64,000 bases of DNA from Macrothele yani. Its lineage: Eukaryota; Arthropoda; Arachnida; Araneae; Macrothelidae. Of the stretch, positions 45,731 through 56,848 are shown in pieces. Position 1 is the stretch's first letter; each line of letters starts with the position of its first letter. The notes beneath the pieces were generated by a model. The model did not search any database. It saw nothing but the letters and a program-made list of their open reading frames with translations, and had not been told where the DNA came from. The stretch covers positions 70,924,607 through 70,988,606 of the forward strand of contig CM077005.1 in NCBI GenBank assembly GCA_039090855.1. The letters are read 5' to 3'. Position numbers and translations under genes: made by a program.

Positions 45731-46479
45731 TCTTCTATATCTCTTTTAATTGTTTGATCTGAAAAATTCCTTTTGCCTCTCATATCTTCAATGAGATATA
45801 CATTGTGTACAATTTGCTATTTTTGTGGCATACAATTCTTCCATTATCGGGTGTAAGTAGCTGTTCCTGTTTGCGGATCTTTTGCAGATTGTAGAAATAC
45901 TGTCGACTTTTTTTAAACTGGTTCCAATCACTATGAAGAACACTGTTCACATTGCATGTTTTAAATAATGACCAGTTTTCCCACATTAGGGGATATAAAT
46001 GCATTGTCTTTTCCCCTGATTTTTCTAAAAGTCTACTTTTAGAAAAAAATTTTTATGCTAGAATGAATACAATTAATACAAAGAATACATTGCACCCAAG
46101 AGTTTAGTGTCATCTTTCTTATTTTGTAGTAGGTATGCTTTTGGTAGTTTGTATACATTAAGTAGTGCAACAAAATGCTCTTAATATTGGAATATCAGGC
46201 TGTTGTCACTTTTTATCAGGAGATAATCCAGGATTATTATTTTTTAAATACCCCATACTTTGCAGGATTGATTTTTAGTAATAAATATGCTGCTGTTGAG
46301 TGAATAAACATGGAGTTTTGGTGTGTTAACCGTTATGTCTAAATTTCTAATTCCCTAACTTTGTAACCTTGTATTTTAAACTCTCTATCTTAGCACTTTC
46401 GTAATGTTTTGCTTGAAGTCGGTGAATGCATAGAACAAATCTCTCAGTTGTATACTCAGGCATCAGAATTTATTTCTTG
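45731..46479. other. Noncoding stretch, nothing recognised
   Basis: AT-rich. A segment near 45960-45990 (TTTAAATAATG, then AGGGGATATA) resembles 45455-45487, suggesting a degenerate local duplication around the SINE. Confidence 0.45.
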
Positions 46480-46580
46480 GGACTATTATCAGAATTCAAG
46501 TTATATTTGCCTGTCTCTCCACTGGGCACTATCGTTTCATTCACAACTGTTTACTGTGTTTCAACACTACCCTTATGTGA
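46480..46580 (+). mobile_element. Short fragment of the I-type LINE C-terminus
   Basis: CTCCACTGGGCACTATCGTTTCATTCACAAC-type sequence closely resembles 43395-43430 of the full-length LINE (the GHCRFTHRFLL segment), continuing to TTTACTGTGTTTCAACAC. A decayed relic of the same or a sister family. Confidence 0.5.
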
Positions 46581-48024
46581 GGAACATATCATATACCAAT
46601 GCTGAGCTCGGGCTCAATTTTAGAAGCCAGAACCCGAATTTTATATTGCAAGATAGAGCGGGCCCGAAAACTGTGACTTAACTGTTTAAGCATTAATAGA
46701 AAAATCTCTTCTAGAATTTCACTCTTTCCTCTCCGTGCAATCGACCAATGTCTTCCTCAGCTGAGAAATGAGGAAGAAAACTCTGTTTCACACGATTTTC
46801 TTTAACATGCGTTTCCTCCTGAAATGCTTCTAGCGGTTGGGATCCGGAAAGATAGAGCCGCACTGTATCTACATACTTTGCTCAATAGAATTAGCCTGGA
46901 TCTGCCGCGTGTAGGTAGGCGACAAATTTTTGTCGGCGGGCCATCTACTATCTGGTATCTGTAGTTGAAGTTTTCTTCACAGAAATATACTAATGAGGAT
47001 GTGGCATATGAAGTCATTAAGAAGTTTCAGTGAAGTGGCAACAACCTCTGCAAGTTCCTATAGGACAAGCATAGCTGGCTGTCCTGCACTTAGTGTGTAA
47101 AGTGCAATCATTAGCAGCCCGTGTTTATAAAAATTTGAACCCAAAATGCCTAGATTTCGTGGCATTATGAATTGCGGTAATAGAAGAAATCGAGACCGTA
47201 AGTCTTTTTTCAGGCTACTCGCTGCTGTCTCTAAAGGCAGTACCGAAAAAATTCGCTTAAGTATATGCCAGACGAAGGAAGATCGCTTCGAAGAGCTTAG
47301 GAAACACTTTTTATTGAAGAGTTAGACTCTTCAAAGGCAGAAAACCTTTTAAATGTTAGTTTTGGTAAAGCAGAGAATCTATCTTTTACATGTTCAAACG
47401 CTATTGGAGTGCACTTATTGTGCCAGGCGTTTCATTCGTTGATTCAAAGTTTTCAAGTTGAATTTGAAAGGTGTTTGCTGGGGTTTTTTTTTTTTTTCTG
47501 TTTTTTGCGTAGGTTTTATTGCTATTGACTATTTTCTCATAGAACACCTTTTAGAGTTTGTCTCTTAGTCAAAATATTTCTTAAATAAATGCTTTGGTCC
47601 CCAATCGGCACTTCTGTGCACATGTTTTTTTTTTTTTTTTTATGGGGACTTCTTTTCAGAAGGTTGCTTGTTGATCTAGGGGGTGTTGAAACTTTTTATA
47701 GGGCTAAAAGTTAATTTGTTAGCAAACCTGACTTTTAGTCGGAATCAAATCTCTGGATCTTCCGTATTTTTTAGATCTCGAGCACACAGTTCCCCTGACT
47801 AACTTTTTTTTTTTTTTTTTTTTTTTTTGCGAGTTTTTGGCTTTTCACTTTTAAGGTTATTTGGCTGTCAGTGTTGGGCTTTCTTTGTTTATTACTTTGT
47901 TCTATATGATATTTCCTTCCCAAACTACCGTTGATTTTATTTTTGGTACAACTGGATTTTTACCTGGAGCTGAAGCACACTTTTGCAAAAAAATGCAAAT
48001 AATGGCTAAAATTGTTGTCCAAAT

Positions 48025-48027
<3 letters not shown>
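46581..48027. other. Noncoding stretch with poly-T tracts
   Basis: No gene recognised. Poly-T runs lie near 47485-47497, 47625-47641 and 47803-47828. A 25-bp motif shared by 46110-46135 and 49265-49289 suggests this interval sits within an old repeat. Confidence 0.45.
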
Positions 48028-48059
<32 letters not shown>

Positions 48060-48289
48060 GCCGCCCCGGTGGCGCAGTGGTCTAAGGCGTTGGCCACTGA
48101 TCATTCGTCCGTAAGGGGTCCGGGTTCGAATCCCGGTCAGGCATGGATGTTGTGTTTGTCTTACGGCACTGGCTCTCTCCCTTCCCTGGAACCAGTGACC
48201 CTAAATTAGGGACGGGCGACTGCTTATAGCCCATTGAGTTGCTCACGGTGGTCGTAAAACCTCCAATCAAAAAAAAAAAAAAAAAAAAA
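48060..48289 (+). mobile_element. SINE family 1 copy preceded by poly-T
   Basis: Full-length copy with a 21-nt A-tail, directly preceded by about 30 T (48028-48058). No clean duplication was identified, probably because the target was homopolymeric. Confidence 0.93.
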
Positions 48290-49469
48290 TCCTTTTGGTG
48301 TCCAGGCCTGTTTACAGGCCGGTGTGATGCTGCTAAATTTATTTGCGGATAAATAGATTATAGGGCACAAATCCCAGCAAAATTATTTTGTTTTTTCACT
48401 ACAATTTTACGAAAAAAGGAAAAAGAGTGCTCATTTTTCTAAGGCTTGGAAATCGTTTCCCAGAGCTTAGAAAGACACTTTTTGTTTAAAAGTTAAACTC
48501 TCAAAAAGGCATATAGAACTTTTCAAGGGTGAGTTTTATCCAAAATCGGCGATTCCTGTAAAGAAAGAAAAACTCTTTTTTTTACTCAGGTCTCCGCACC
48601 TGGGAGAGAAGAGAACCTTACTTATTAAGGCAGCATGCCTATTTTCTCCATAAATTACTGATTACTCGCGAATTTGTGATCGTACTAAATTACCTTGTAA
48701 AAGAATACCGGCGACGAGAAATTGTTATATGCCTCGAAGTGTTCTGCGATAAAGGCACTTCGACCAAAGACAAATTAATAAAAAATATTTACTATTTGCA
48801 CTTTTGGAAAACGTTTCGTATCACCTTCGAAGATATTTGCATTCAGCACATAAGAATCTTTTCCTTCAATCTCTTTAATTTTTCCCAAATACCACATTTT
48901 GTACTCAGAAGTTAAAGCTTCAAAGTAAGACGCCATCATTTCGACGGGGCTGGTTGTCCTTCACTTATGTTACTAAGGCTCGTTGCCATGCTGACAGTCA
49001 CGTGTCTGCTACATCCTCGTACGCCATATGGAGCCTATGGCAGTTGCTACCAACGCCTAAGAAAAGGTAGCCCTCCGGAGTCCTCACTTCCCACTCAGAC
49101 ACAAGTGTTGAAGAATTTACTTTACCAACTAGAAAGTGTAAGCAACAAAGTCTTGTTTGATAAATCATATAAAATCACATTAAAGAAAAAATGAAAAATT
49201 GTCTCTCAGAGCCCGAACCGCAATAAATATGTAGCTCGGAGTTGGCCCATCTCAGTATTGCCCCTCATCTTTCTTATTTGTAGTAGGTAAAAGACAATAA
49301 AAAAAGTTAAAACTAGTGTATTTCAACAAATAAATTAAAAAGTAGTTAAAATGACAACAAATAGAGATATACTATAATTAACTGAACCACAAACGGTGAC
49401 TTATGATACAAGTCAATGTCATAATCGAAAGTACCAAATTAAGTTACTGCCAATTAATGTAAACTAAAA
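48290..49469. other. Noncoding stretch, nothing recognised
   Basis: AT-rich, no domain or RNA signal recognised by eye. Confidence 0.5.
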
Positions 49470-49690
49470 ATGTTCAGGTTGTTTATATTGATAATTTTTT
49501 TCATTAAAGACTCAACTCTCAGGCTGTCTAAATGATCAGAATGTGCGTGCAGATAAAGATGATTCAGCTGATCTTTTGTCCTTCTGCTCCAAAAATAAGT
49601 CTTGATCCGCTTCAGCGTGGAAAAGTTTCGTTTGGCGGATGATGAAATCGCTGGTATGGCCATTGACCAGTAGTTCTTTCACAGGACTTC
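49470..49690 (-). pseudogene. hAT transposase C-terminal (dimerisation) fragment
   Basis: The minus frame reads SMAIPAISSSAKRNFSTLKR and then IKTYFWSRRTKDQLNHLYLH. This matches the conserved IPxSSAxxERxFSxLKxIKTYLRSxMxxERL region at the C-terminus of Ac/ZMYM-type hAT transposases. Upstream minus sequence to about 49880 is compatible but full of stops. No ends were found. It differs from the two other hAT genes in the window. Confidence 0.72.
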
Positions 49691-49948
49691 GACATGTGGA
49701 AGTAAACTTTGCGTTTCAGTATGCATAGTTTTCATTTTTGCCACAACTTCAGGGATATTTTTTTATATTCAAGATCCTACTTAACATTTCTGCTCTTGGT
49801 TTCAGCCTGTTTAGTGGAATACCTCATTTTTCTGTAAGAACTTTAATGCTGTCAGTTCAGTTTTCTGGCAACATCAAAAGTAGTTTTTCGCATGTAAGTA
49901 GGAATAAGGGGAGAAAGCACTCTCCGTTGGCTCAATGGAATCTAACTG

Positions 49949-50176
49949 AGCCGCCCCGGTGGCGCAGTGGTCTAAGGCGCTGGCCTCTGATCATTCGTCC
50001 GTAAGGGGTCCGGGTTCGAATCCCGGTCAGGCATGGATGTTGTGTTTGTCTTACGGCACTGTCTCTCTCCCTTCCCTGGAACCAGTGACCCTAAATTAGG
50101 GACGGGCTACTGCTTATAGCCCATTGAGTTGCTCACGGTGGTCGTTAAACCTCCAATCAAAAAAAAAAAAAAAAAA
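49949..50176 (+). mobile_element. SINE family 1, young full-length copy
   Basis: Complete, with an A-tail to 50176 and a perfect 12-bp duplication GAATCTAACTGA at 49937-49948 and 50177-50188. It interrupts the left inverted-repeat arm of the composite at 49898-51957. Confidence 0.95.
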
Positions 50177-50619
50177 GAATCTAACTGAAGCCAGTGAAAC
50201 GTCATGGCAGCCATCTTAAGCCTGACATGAGCAGACTACGCAATAGCTGTTGATGCTGTGCGAGGCATGAAGTTTGCAAGTTGCTTTTAATATTAATAAA
50301 TTTGAACTTCTTTATTATATTAATCGTTAATATACTGTTCTTAAGGATATTATTAGTTGATTTATCAATGTTCCAGGTATTTAGGAAATATTTCGGCTGG
50401 CTTCTGGGTCTCATTCTGTAGGTAAAACCGCCGTGTAATTTCATAGTTTTTTAAGTTGTATGTATGATAATCTAAGTTTAGTGACTAGTTTTAATCTAAG
50501 TTTAGGGACGTTTTACAGAGATCTCCTTTATTAAAATGAAGAGAATGTGATAGTGTATGCAAAGTAATGTTAAGCTGTAATACCCCAATATTACTTTACA
50601 TTAGATATATTATGATTTT

Positions 50620-51540
50620 GGCTTTTCACCTGTGAACAAGCACATGCCTTGAAAGATTGCTTTTCTGAGGAAATTTCTTGGAACATACATCACATTGGTA
50701 AGGCTTTTCACCTGAATGAACAAGCATATGCCTTAAAAGATGACTTTTCTGAGCAAATTGCTTAGAGCACACATCGCATTGATGAGGCTTTTCACCTGTG
50801 TGAAGGAGGATGGGCTGTGAAAGAAGACTTTTCCTCCGTGTGAATGAGTAAATGCTTCGAGAGAACACTTTTTCGAGCAAATTGCTTGCAACATACATCA
50901 CGTGTGAGGCTTTCCCGTGTGAATGAGTAAATACTTCGAAAGAACACTTTTTCGAGCAAATCGTTTGGAGCATACATCACATTGGTGAGGTTTTCCCCCC
51001 GTCTGAATGAGTAAATGCTTCTAAAGATCACTTCTTCGAGCAAATTATTATTATTATTTTTTTTTATTGAAGGTTTAACGACCACCGAAAGCAACTCAGT
51101 GGGCTATATAAACAATCGCCCGTCCCTAATTTAGGGTCACTGGTTCCAGGGAAGGGAGAGAGCCAGCACCATAAGACAAACACAACATCCATGCCTCACC
51201 GGGATTTGAACCCAGACCCTTCACGGATGAATGATCATAAGCCAGCGTTTAGACCACTGCGCCACCGGGGCATCGCAACTTATTTGGAGCATACATCACA
51301 TTGGTGAGGTTTTCCCCCCAAGTGAATGAGTAAATGCTTCAAATGTTCACTTTTTTGAATAAATTGTTTAGAGCATACATCGCATTGGTGAGGCTTTTCC
51401 CCTGTGTGAATAAGTAAATTCTTCGAAAGATCACTTTTTCAAGTAAATTGCTTAAGAACATACATCAGGCTGGTAAGGATTCTTTTCTTACATGTGTGCA
51501 TAAGCATATGCTCCGAAAGATGACTTTTCTGAGTTTCTAT
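50620..51540 (-). pseudogene. C2H2 zinc-finger array, degenerate
   Basis: On the minus strand there are repeated 84-nt units with TGEKP-type linkers. The best-preserved part (50640-50800) reads [40 protein letters not shown] and SKKFPQKSNLSRHVLVH. About eight or nine finger remnants can be followed to about 51540, changing frame repeatedly, and a SINE splits one of them at 51054-51274. Intact arrays bind DNA as transcription factors. Here the frameshifts in nearly every unit indicate a pseudogene, or a captured and decayed copy, rather than a working gene. No start codon, other exons or promoter could be assigned. Confidence 0.75.
51054..51274 (-). mobile_element. SINE family 1 copy inside the zinc-finger pseudogene
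   Basis: Reversed copy with head ending near 51272 and A-tail (as T) at 51057-51065. Approximate duplication GCAAATTATT at 51040-51049 and GCAACTTATT at 51275-51284. The B box GGTTCAAATCC is intact. Confidence 0.92.
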
Positions 51541-51968
51541 TAGAATTTTTTCCTCTGTTAGCACACCAAAATGTCGCACTGTTCAGTGCCCTTCTGTCAA
51601 TCAAAATGGGAAATTAAGCTGGTCATATCTAAATTGATTTCTTATACGATACGCGCTTTACTACTAAATGCTCTTCGGAAATTAAAATATTCCATATTAA
51701 ATGTTTCTCCTTTGCTTACCTGTGAAAAGTAACTTCAAGAGGTTGGCGCCCGGAATTGTTGTGACAATACCATTTCTTAAAAAAAAAAAAATAATAACTT
51801 CAAATTTCGAAAATCAAACTTCTCACGTAGTACATAACCCATTCATTGTCTCAAACCCACCATCAGAGGCTTAAGATGGCCATCACACTGTTAGAGTCAT
51901 CTGCTAAGAAAGCTTCAAGTTTGTAATGTCATACTTTCTCCCCTTATTCCTACCTCCATGGGTTTTCG
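51541..51968. other. Spacer containing the right inverted-repeat arm
   Basis: Noncoding. 51851-51957 is the right arm of the composite flanking repeat (see findings). Confidence 0.5.
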
Positions 51969-52205
51969 ACAAGGAGATTAGAGAATAGATGGAGTAAGGA
52001 TGACGTCACAAACTTGAAACACTTTGAGCAGAAGAATTTAGTGCTGAAACGTCTCGCCAACATGGCGGCAGAGACTATGATTGGCTCCGACTCGTCTCAT
52101 ACGTCCAGGCAACATGGTGGCAGAGGCTGTGACGTTTCGACGACTTCACTTTGATTACACGAGGAGAACGGCTTGCTCTTACTCCATCTATTCTAATCTT
52201 CTTGG
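51969..52205. mobile_element. Putative MITE, ~237 bp
   Basis: Left end AGGAGATTAGAGAATAGATG then GAGTAAG; right end reversed AGAAGATTAGAATAGATG then GAGTAAG. These inverted repeats of about 28 nt differ by a 2-nt indel. Internally, CAACATGGCGGCAGAGACT recurs 53 nt later with few changes. No target duplication was confirmed. Confidence 0.55.
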
Positions 52206-52866
52206 TTCTCAAGCCCACAATAGCATTCAATATCCTGTTGATGAAATCTGGTTTCGATTTCACCAGAAACTATCGGTTGCCTCGAAAAATATTGATTTAA
52301 ACATATCCTCAGCACTTTTCGATTTATGATTTACTGCAAGATGAAGTTAAAGTATTTTAGAAGTTAAAACTCCTCTCATAACAGAATTCTGCATTAAGCA
52401 AATGAACCCACCCCCCTCTCCTCCCCCATAGCTATCACATGAGAGTAGACTTAAGCCTTGGACACAAGCAAATATTTCTCTAAATTTTGATCTTCCTGTT
52501 CGTGGGCAGATCTTGCTCCCAAAAGAAACATTACTTTCAATCACATTCTTACCATTAAAACATGCTTTCTGTGGGTTATTAACCCTTGAGTGACATCATG
52601 TGGTCCCACGGAATTCATCAGTTGTTAATGTATGTTTCATTCACGTATGCAATAGACCTAATGACTTGTACCTTCTAGTACCTTCCAATATCTTATTAAT
52701 TGAGCAATCTGCATGCATGCTTTGTTAAGATCACCAGTGGTAGTAAATTTTTGTATTGATGCAGCAGAACGTTGCGTTCAAAACTGTCCCGCAAGTAGCA
52801 TCGTGCGGTCCAATGGAAAGTACGATGTCACTGATGCATGAGAAAAAAAACTTGGCTTTCTCTCTA
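52206..52866. other. Noncoding stretch, nothing recognised
   Basis: AT-rich with a C-rich patch near 52405-52430. No feature. Confidence 0.5.
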
Positions 52867-52873
52867 GTTTTAG

Positions 52874-53099
52874 GGGAGCCCCCCCCTTGTTGCAGTGGTC
52901 TAAGCGAGATGGCCTCTGATCATTCGTCTGAAAGGGGTCCGGGTTCGAATCAGGGTGAGGCATGGATGTTCTGTTTGTCTTACGGCGCTGCCTCTCTCCC
53001 TTCCCTGGAACCTGTGACCCTAATTTAGGGATGAGCGACTGTTTATAGCCCGCTGAGTTGTTCACGGTGGTTGTTAAACCTCCAATCGAAATAAAAAAT
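52874..53099 (+). mobile_element. SINE family 1, older copy
   Basis: The start is degraded (CCCCCCCTTGTTGCAGTGG), the body is complete and the tail is A-rich but interrupted. Short duplication GTTTTAG at 52867-52873 and 53100-53106. Confidence 0.9.
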
Positions 53100-53317
53100 G
53101 TTTTAGTGACCTGGGTTGTGGAGAAATCATCTGACTTTTCAGATAACTTGTTAAATTAATCAAGTAGATGTTACGGGCAGATGAATGCCAAATTAATCAT
53201 GCAAGTAGACATGCTTCAGAAAACTCAAAGACCTTTAAGATACATAAACTAGAAAACCGTAAGTTAACCGGGCGACATTTGAAGTTCAGTGTTGTACGTA
53301 CGTCAAGAATCTGTCGT

Positions 53318-53990
53318 CTCGTTTAGGCTTCTCACCATCTTTTCTAATGTTTCCCTTGAAATAATAGAGGTGATCATTCGTCCGTAAGGGGTCCGGGTTC
53401 GAATCCCGGTCAGGCATGGGTGTTGTGTTTGTCTTACGGCACTCGCTCTATCCCTTCCCTGGAACCAGTGACCCTAAATTAGGGACGGGCGACTGCTTAT
53501 AGCCCATTGAGTTGCTCACGGTGGTCGTTAAACCTCCAATCAAAAAAATAATAATAATAGAGGTGTTTTAGTATTTCAAGTGCAGGATACTTAGCTAGTA
53601 ACCTTTTGCACTTAAGTTTTTCCTAGAACCTTGTCACATTTACCATGACTTGCAGTTTCAATCTAGGCTTCTCACCTCCTTTTCTAATCTTTCCCTTGAA
53701 ATAAAAGTTGTTTTAGTATTTTAAGTGCAGGATAATTAGCTAGTAACCTTTTGCACTTACTTTAAATATTAAGTTGAGGGACTCTGTTCTTACTAGAACC
53801 TAGTCACATGTACCGTGACTTGCAGTTTCAATTTAGGCTTCTCACCTACTTTTCTAATCTTTCCCTGGAAATAATAGAGTTGTTTTAGTATTTTAAGAGC
53901 AAGATAGTTAGCTAGTAACCTTGTTCACTTATTTGATATCTAAATATTAAATTGAGGGACTTAGTTTTTACTAGATCCTTGTGTCATTCA
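53318..53990. repeat. Three-unit tandem repeat, period about 150-170 bp
   Basis: The marker AGGCTTCTCACC recurs at 53325, 53665 and 53835. Each unit also holds TTTTCTAAT, TTTTAGTATTT and TAGCTAGTAACCTT. Units two and three are 170 bp apart. The first is lengthened by an inserted SINE and, without it, is about 147 bp. No coding content. Confidence 0.85.
53372..53552 (+). mobile_element. SINE family 1, 5'-truncated copy
   Basis: It begins inside the tRNA head (GATCATTCGTCCGTAAGG), so the A box is missing. The body is complete and the tail is A-rich with AATAAT units. Perfect 12-bp duplication AATAATAGAGGT at 53360-53371 and 53553-53564. Truncation with a clean duplication supports LINE-type target-primed reverse transcription. 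Confidence 0.93.
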
Positions 53991-54521
53991 GCAGAGTATG
54001 TATGGCTCTAAAGTAAAGGTTTTCTGGTTAAACCTACAGATGTTTGCTAACTCGTGCTTCTTTTCCGAGACTTTTCATCCTCCAGATTTGTAATTGTGTA
54101 AACCAGTGGTGGCCAACCTTTTACATACCATGCGCCAATGTTTTCACGTATGAGTTCAGATGCGCCATACAACTCAAGTTTGGGGTTGAAAAATAGGGAT
54201 AGGGGTAGGACATTCTTCGCTTAAGGGAGGAAAAGGAATAACTCAATCACGCAATTAAATTAATTAATTAATTTACACCAGTTCAAACGACACGTTTATG
54301 GGAGCACCAAACTACAATAGTCAGAAATGATCTCTTTTGTTTACAGACATAATCGACATTTTTAAACGATTTAATTATTGTATGTAAAACAATATCTATT
54401 ACAGCTGTCATTACTTACCATTAATGAAACTTTTGAGCGTGTTTGGATTTCGCTAGTCTTTCAATGTTTGGTGTTAAATTTGTTACTGAGAGCAGCAGAG
54501 AATTCTTCAAATTTGAATCAG

Positions 54522-56248
54522 TTATTCGCGACCTTGTTTTGCTTTTAAGTTCATGGACGAAAATGCTTGTTCACATCTGTACGTCATTCCAAAGAAACAT
54601 ATATTACTTTTTGCAAATTTTCTTAGCTCTGGGAAATGTTCACAGAGTAAAGAACGCCAGAAATTAATTATGTCAGAATCATTTTGATCTGGAAAAAGCT
54701 CATCAAATTTCATTTTTAATAATGAATTTGTTTTTAAATCAATCACTTCCATTTGTATGTTACTAGGCATCTGCATTACGTTTTGTTCACTGAGTGAAAA
54801 TGGGTTTATAAATGCGAGCATGCAGTTTTCTTCTTTAGCAAAATCATGAAAACGACTTTCAAATGACCCTTTCAATATCTTGATTTTTTCAATATATTTG
54901 GTCAAATTGCTATTATCCGCAGCACATTCACTCTGCTCTTTCAAGTGTGGAAATTGAGTCAAATCCTCATTTTCTAACTGAGAGATGAACAGTTTTAATT
55001 TCATTTTAAATGAACTGATGCTGTTGACTAAGCTAGGAAATAATTTATTCTTGCCTTGTAGTTTTAAATTTAGATCATTGAGATGGATAGTAACGTCAAC
55101 AAAAAATGCCAAATCAAAAAGCCAGTTGTTGTTCAATAACAGGGTTCTTTCATCAGGTAGTTCATTTTCCTGTTCTAAAAAATTAGAAACAGCATTTTTC
55201 AATTTCCAAAATCTACTCAGAACCTGTCCTTTAGAAAGCCAGCGTACTTCACAATGAAGGACAAGTTCACCATATTCCAAATCTCAATTGACAGTATTCT
55301 CTGAATTCTCGTCTATGTAATGCTCTTGCTCTAATTTTATTCACACATTTCACAACCGGTAACATAACATGCTGCATATTTCAAGTTTTTCCACACAGTT
55401 GCTCTTGGTGTATAATGCAGTGATATTTAAATACAGGACGGTTGAAAAAGTTTTCAAGCAAAGTTGTAGTGCCATTGACTTTACCTATCATTGACGGCGC
55501 TCCGTCCGTACACACACTGATGAGTTTTCTATAATCTAATTTTAGATTTTCTAGGCATGATTTTACTTTTTCAAATATGTCTGATCCTCTCGTTTTACCA
55601 TGCAATGACTCTAGACTGGCAAGTTCTTCAAAGACATGAAAATTATCATCAATTCCTCTTATAAAAATGGCTAACTGGGCAACATCACATGTGTCTGTTG
55701 ATTCATCCAAAGCTAGAGAACAGAAAGTACAAGAATGGACAAGGTCTTCCAGTTGCTGAGATACATCCTGACAGAGTTCCTCGATACGTCTCGTAACTGT
55801 CTGCCTTGATATAGCAATTTCGTTTGCTTTCCTTTCAATACCTTTATTACCAAGATGGGGTGCAAATATTTGGAGACAAGGCTTCACAATTTCTTCCGCA
55901 TCAGAAAAAGGTTTCATTTTTTTCGCCATTTTTCGCTTCGGTCATCGCCAAGTCTTCACAACTTACTTTAGCAAATATATTTTGTTTTCTTCGGATTTCT
56001 TCCTTTTTCTTAGTCACATATTCTTTTCGTAACTCAGACCCAAAAACAAGCTTCATTTTTTCTTCTATGTTATTCTGATGCTGTGTTTTATAGTGTCTAT
56101 TAAGATCATGTCTTCTATTATGTGAAAGAGTACTTTCACAAACAATGCAAAACGGTTTTCCTGATGGACTTGCTATAAAAAACAACTCATTTTCCCACTG
56201 TTCATTAAATTCACGCTTAGTATCACTTTCTGCAATTCTTTTGCTCAT
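54522..56248 (-). pseudogene. hAT transposase, GTF2IRD2-like, nearly complete
   Basis: It starts at 56248 with MSKRIAESDTKREFNEQWEN, then a BED-like C2H2 region (GKPFCIVCESTLSHNRRHDL, followed by NRHYKTQHQ). After a frameshift near 55925 comes the catalytic region with ALDESTDTCDVAQLAIFIRG (first Asp) and ISVCTDGAPSMIGKVNG (second Asp). A frameshift/stop near 55380 leads into WLSKGQVLSRFWKLKNAV and the C-terminal hAT dimerisation part NICFFGMTYRCEQAFSSMN near 54550. The domain order and motifs are those of the hAT family that gave rise to vertebrate GTF2IRD2. Three frames are used, so the copy is inactive, but decay is mild. Confidence 0.88.
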
Positions 56249-56502
56249 TTTATTATGATCTGTGATGGATAAAAGGAATTAAAAAAAAAATAGAAAAGTA
56301 CAAAACGCTAAATGTTGAAAAAGAACAAATAGATCCCAAGTACGTACGTCGTATCACACAGTCACAGACTATCAATTATGTGGGATTTGAATTCTATGTT
56401 CGCATTAAGCAACAGTAGTGGTGCTTTTCTTCGACAAACGTCATATATATTTATTCTTGAATCTGTCTTTCAATCACTCTCAATACAAAAACCACGCTAG
56501 TA

Positions 56503-56716
56503 CACTCAATAAAACGCTCTCGCAAAAACCCTGCTTCAAACTCCACGCCACGATGGCTCACCCAGTTTCTTCTGCCAGAGGGCGCAGCACTCGTGGGAAA
56601 AAGTGCTCTGAAGTAATGTTTCTTAGCGATGTTTACTGGCGACCTGCCAAGGTCAGCCATCCACGGCACGGCTTGGAGTTTGAAGCAGAGTTTTTGCGAG
56701 AGCGTTTTATTGGGTG
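56503..56716. mobile_element. MITE nested in the hAT element, 214 bp
   Basis: Inverted repeats of about 42 nt: left CACTCAATAAAACGCTCTCG plus CAAAAACCCTGCTTCAAAC; right reversed CACCCAATAAAACGCTCTCG plus CAAAAACTCTGCTTCAAAC. The interior includes a second short inverted pairing around ACATTACTTC / GAAGTAATGT. No clear target duplication and no coding capacity. Confidence 0.75.
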
Positions 56717-56756
56717 AATCGCACCGTTTTCAATCGTACCACATCTCACTCACGCA

Positions 56757-56759
<3 letters not shown>

Positions 56760-56825
<66 letters not shown>

Positions 56826-56848
56826 GCAAACGCACACACACACACACA
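56760..56848. repeat. (CT)n then (CA)n microsatellite
   Basis: About 31 CT units at 56760-56822, then ACAC units at 56830-56848. Confidence 0.95.

Noticed and set aside
50620..50973. Functional C2H2 zinc-finger gene
   Set aside because: Only about two fingers are intact in any one frame; frameshifts occur in most units and a SINE splits the array.
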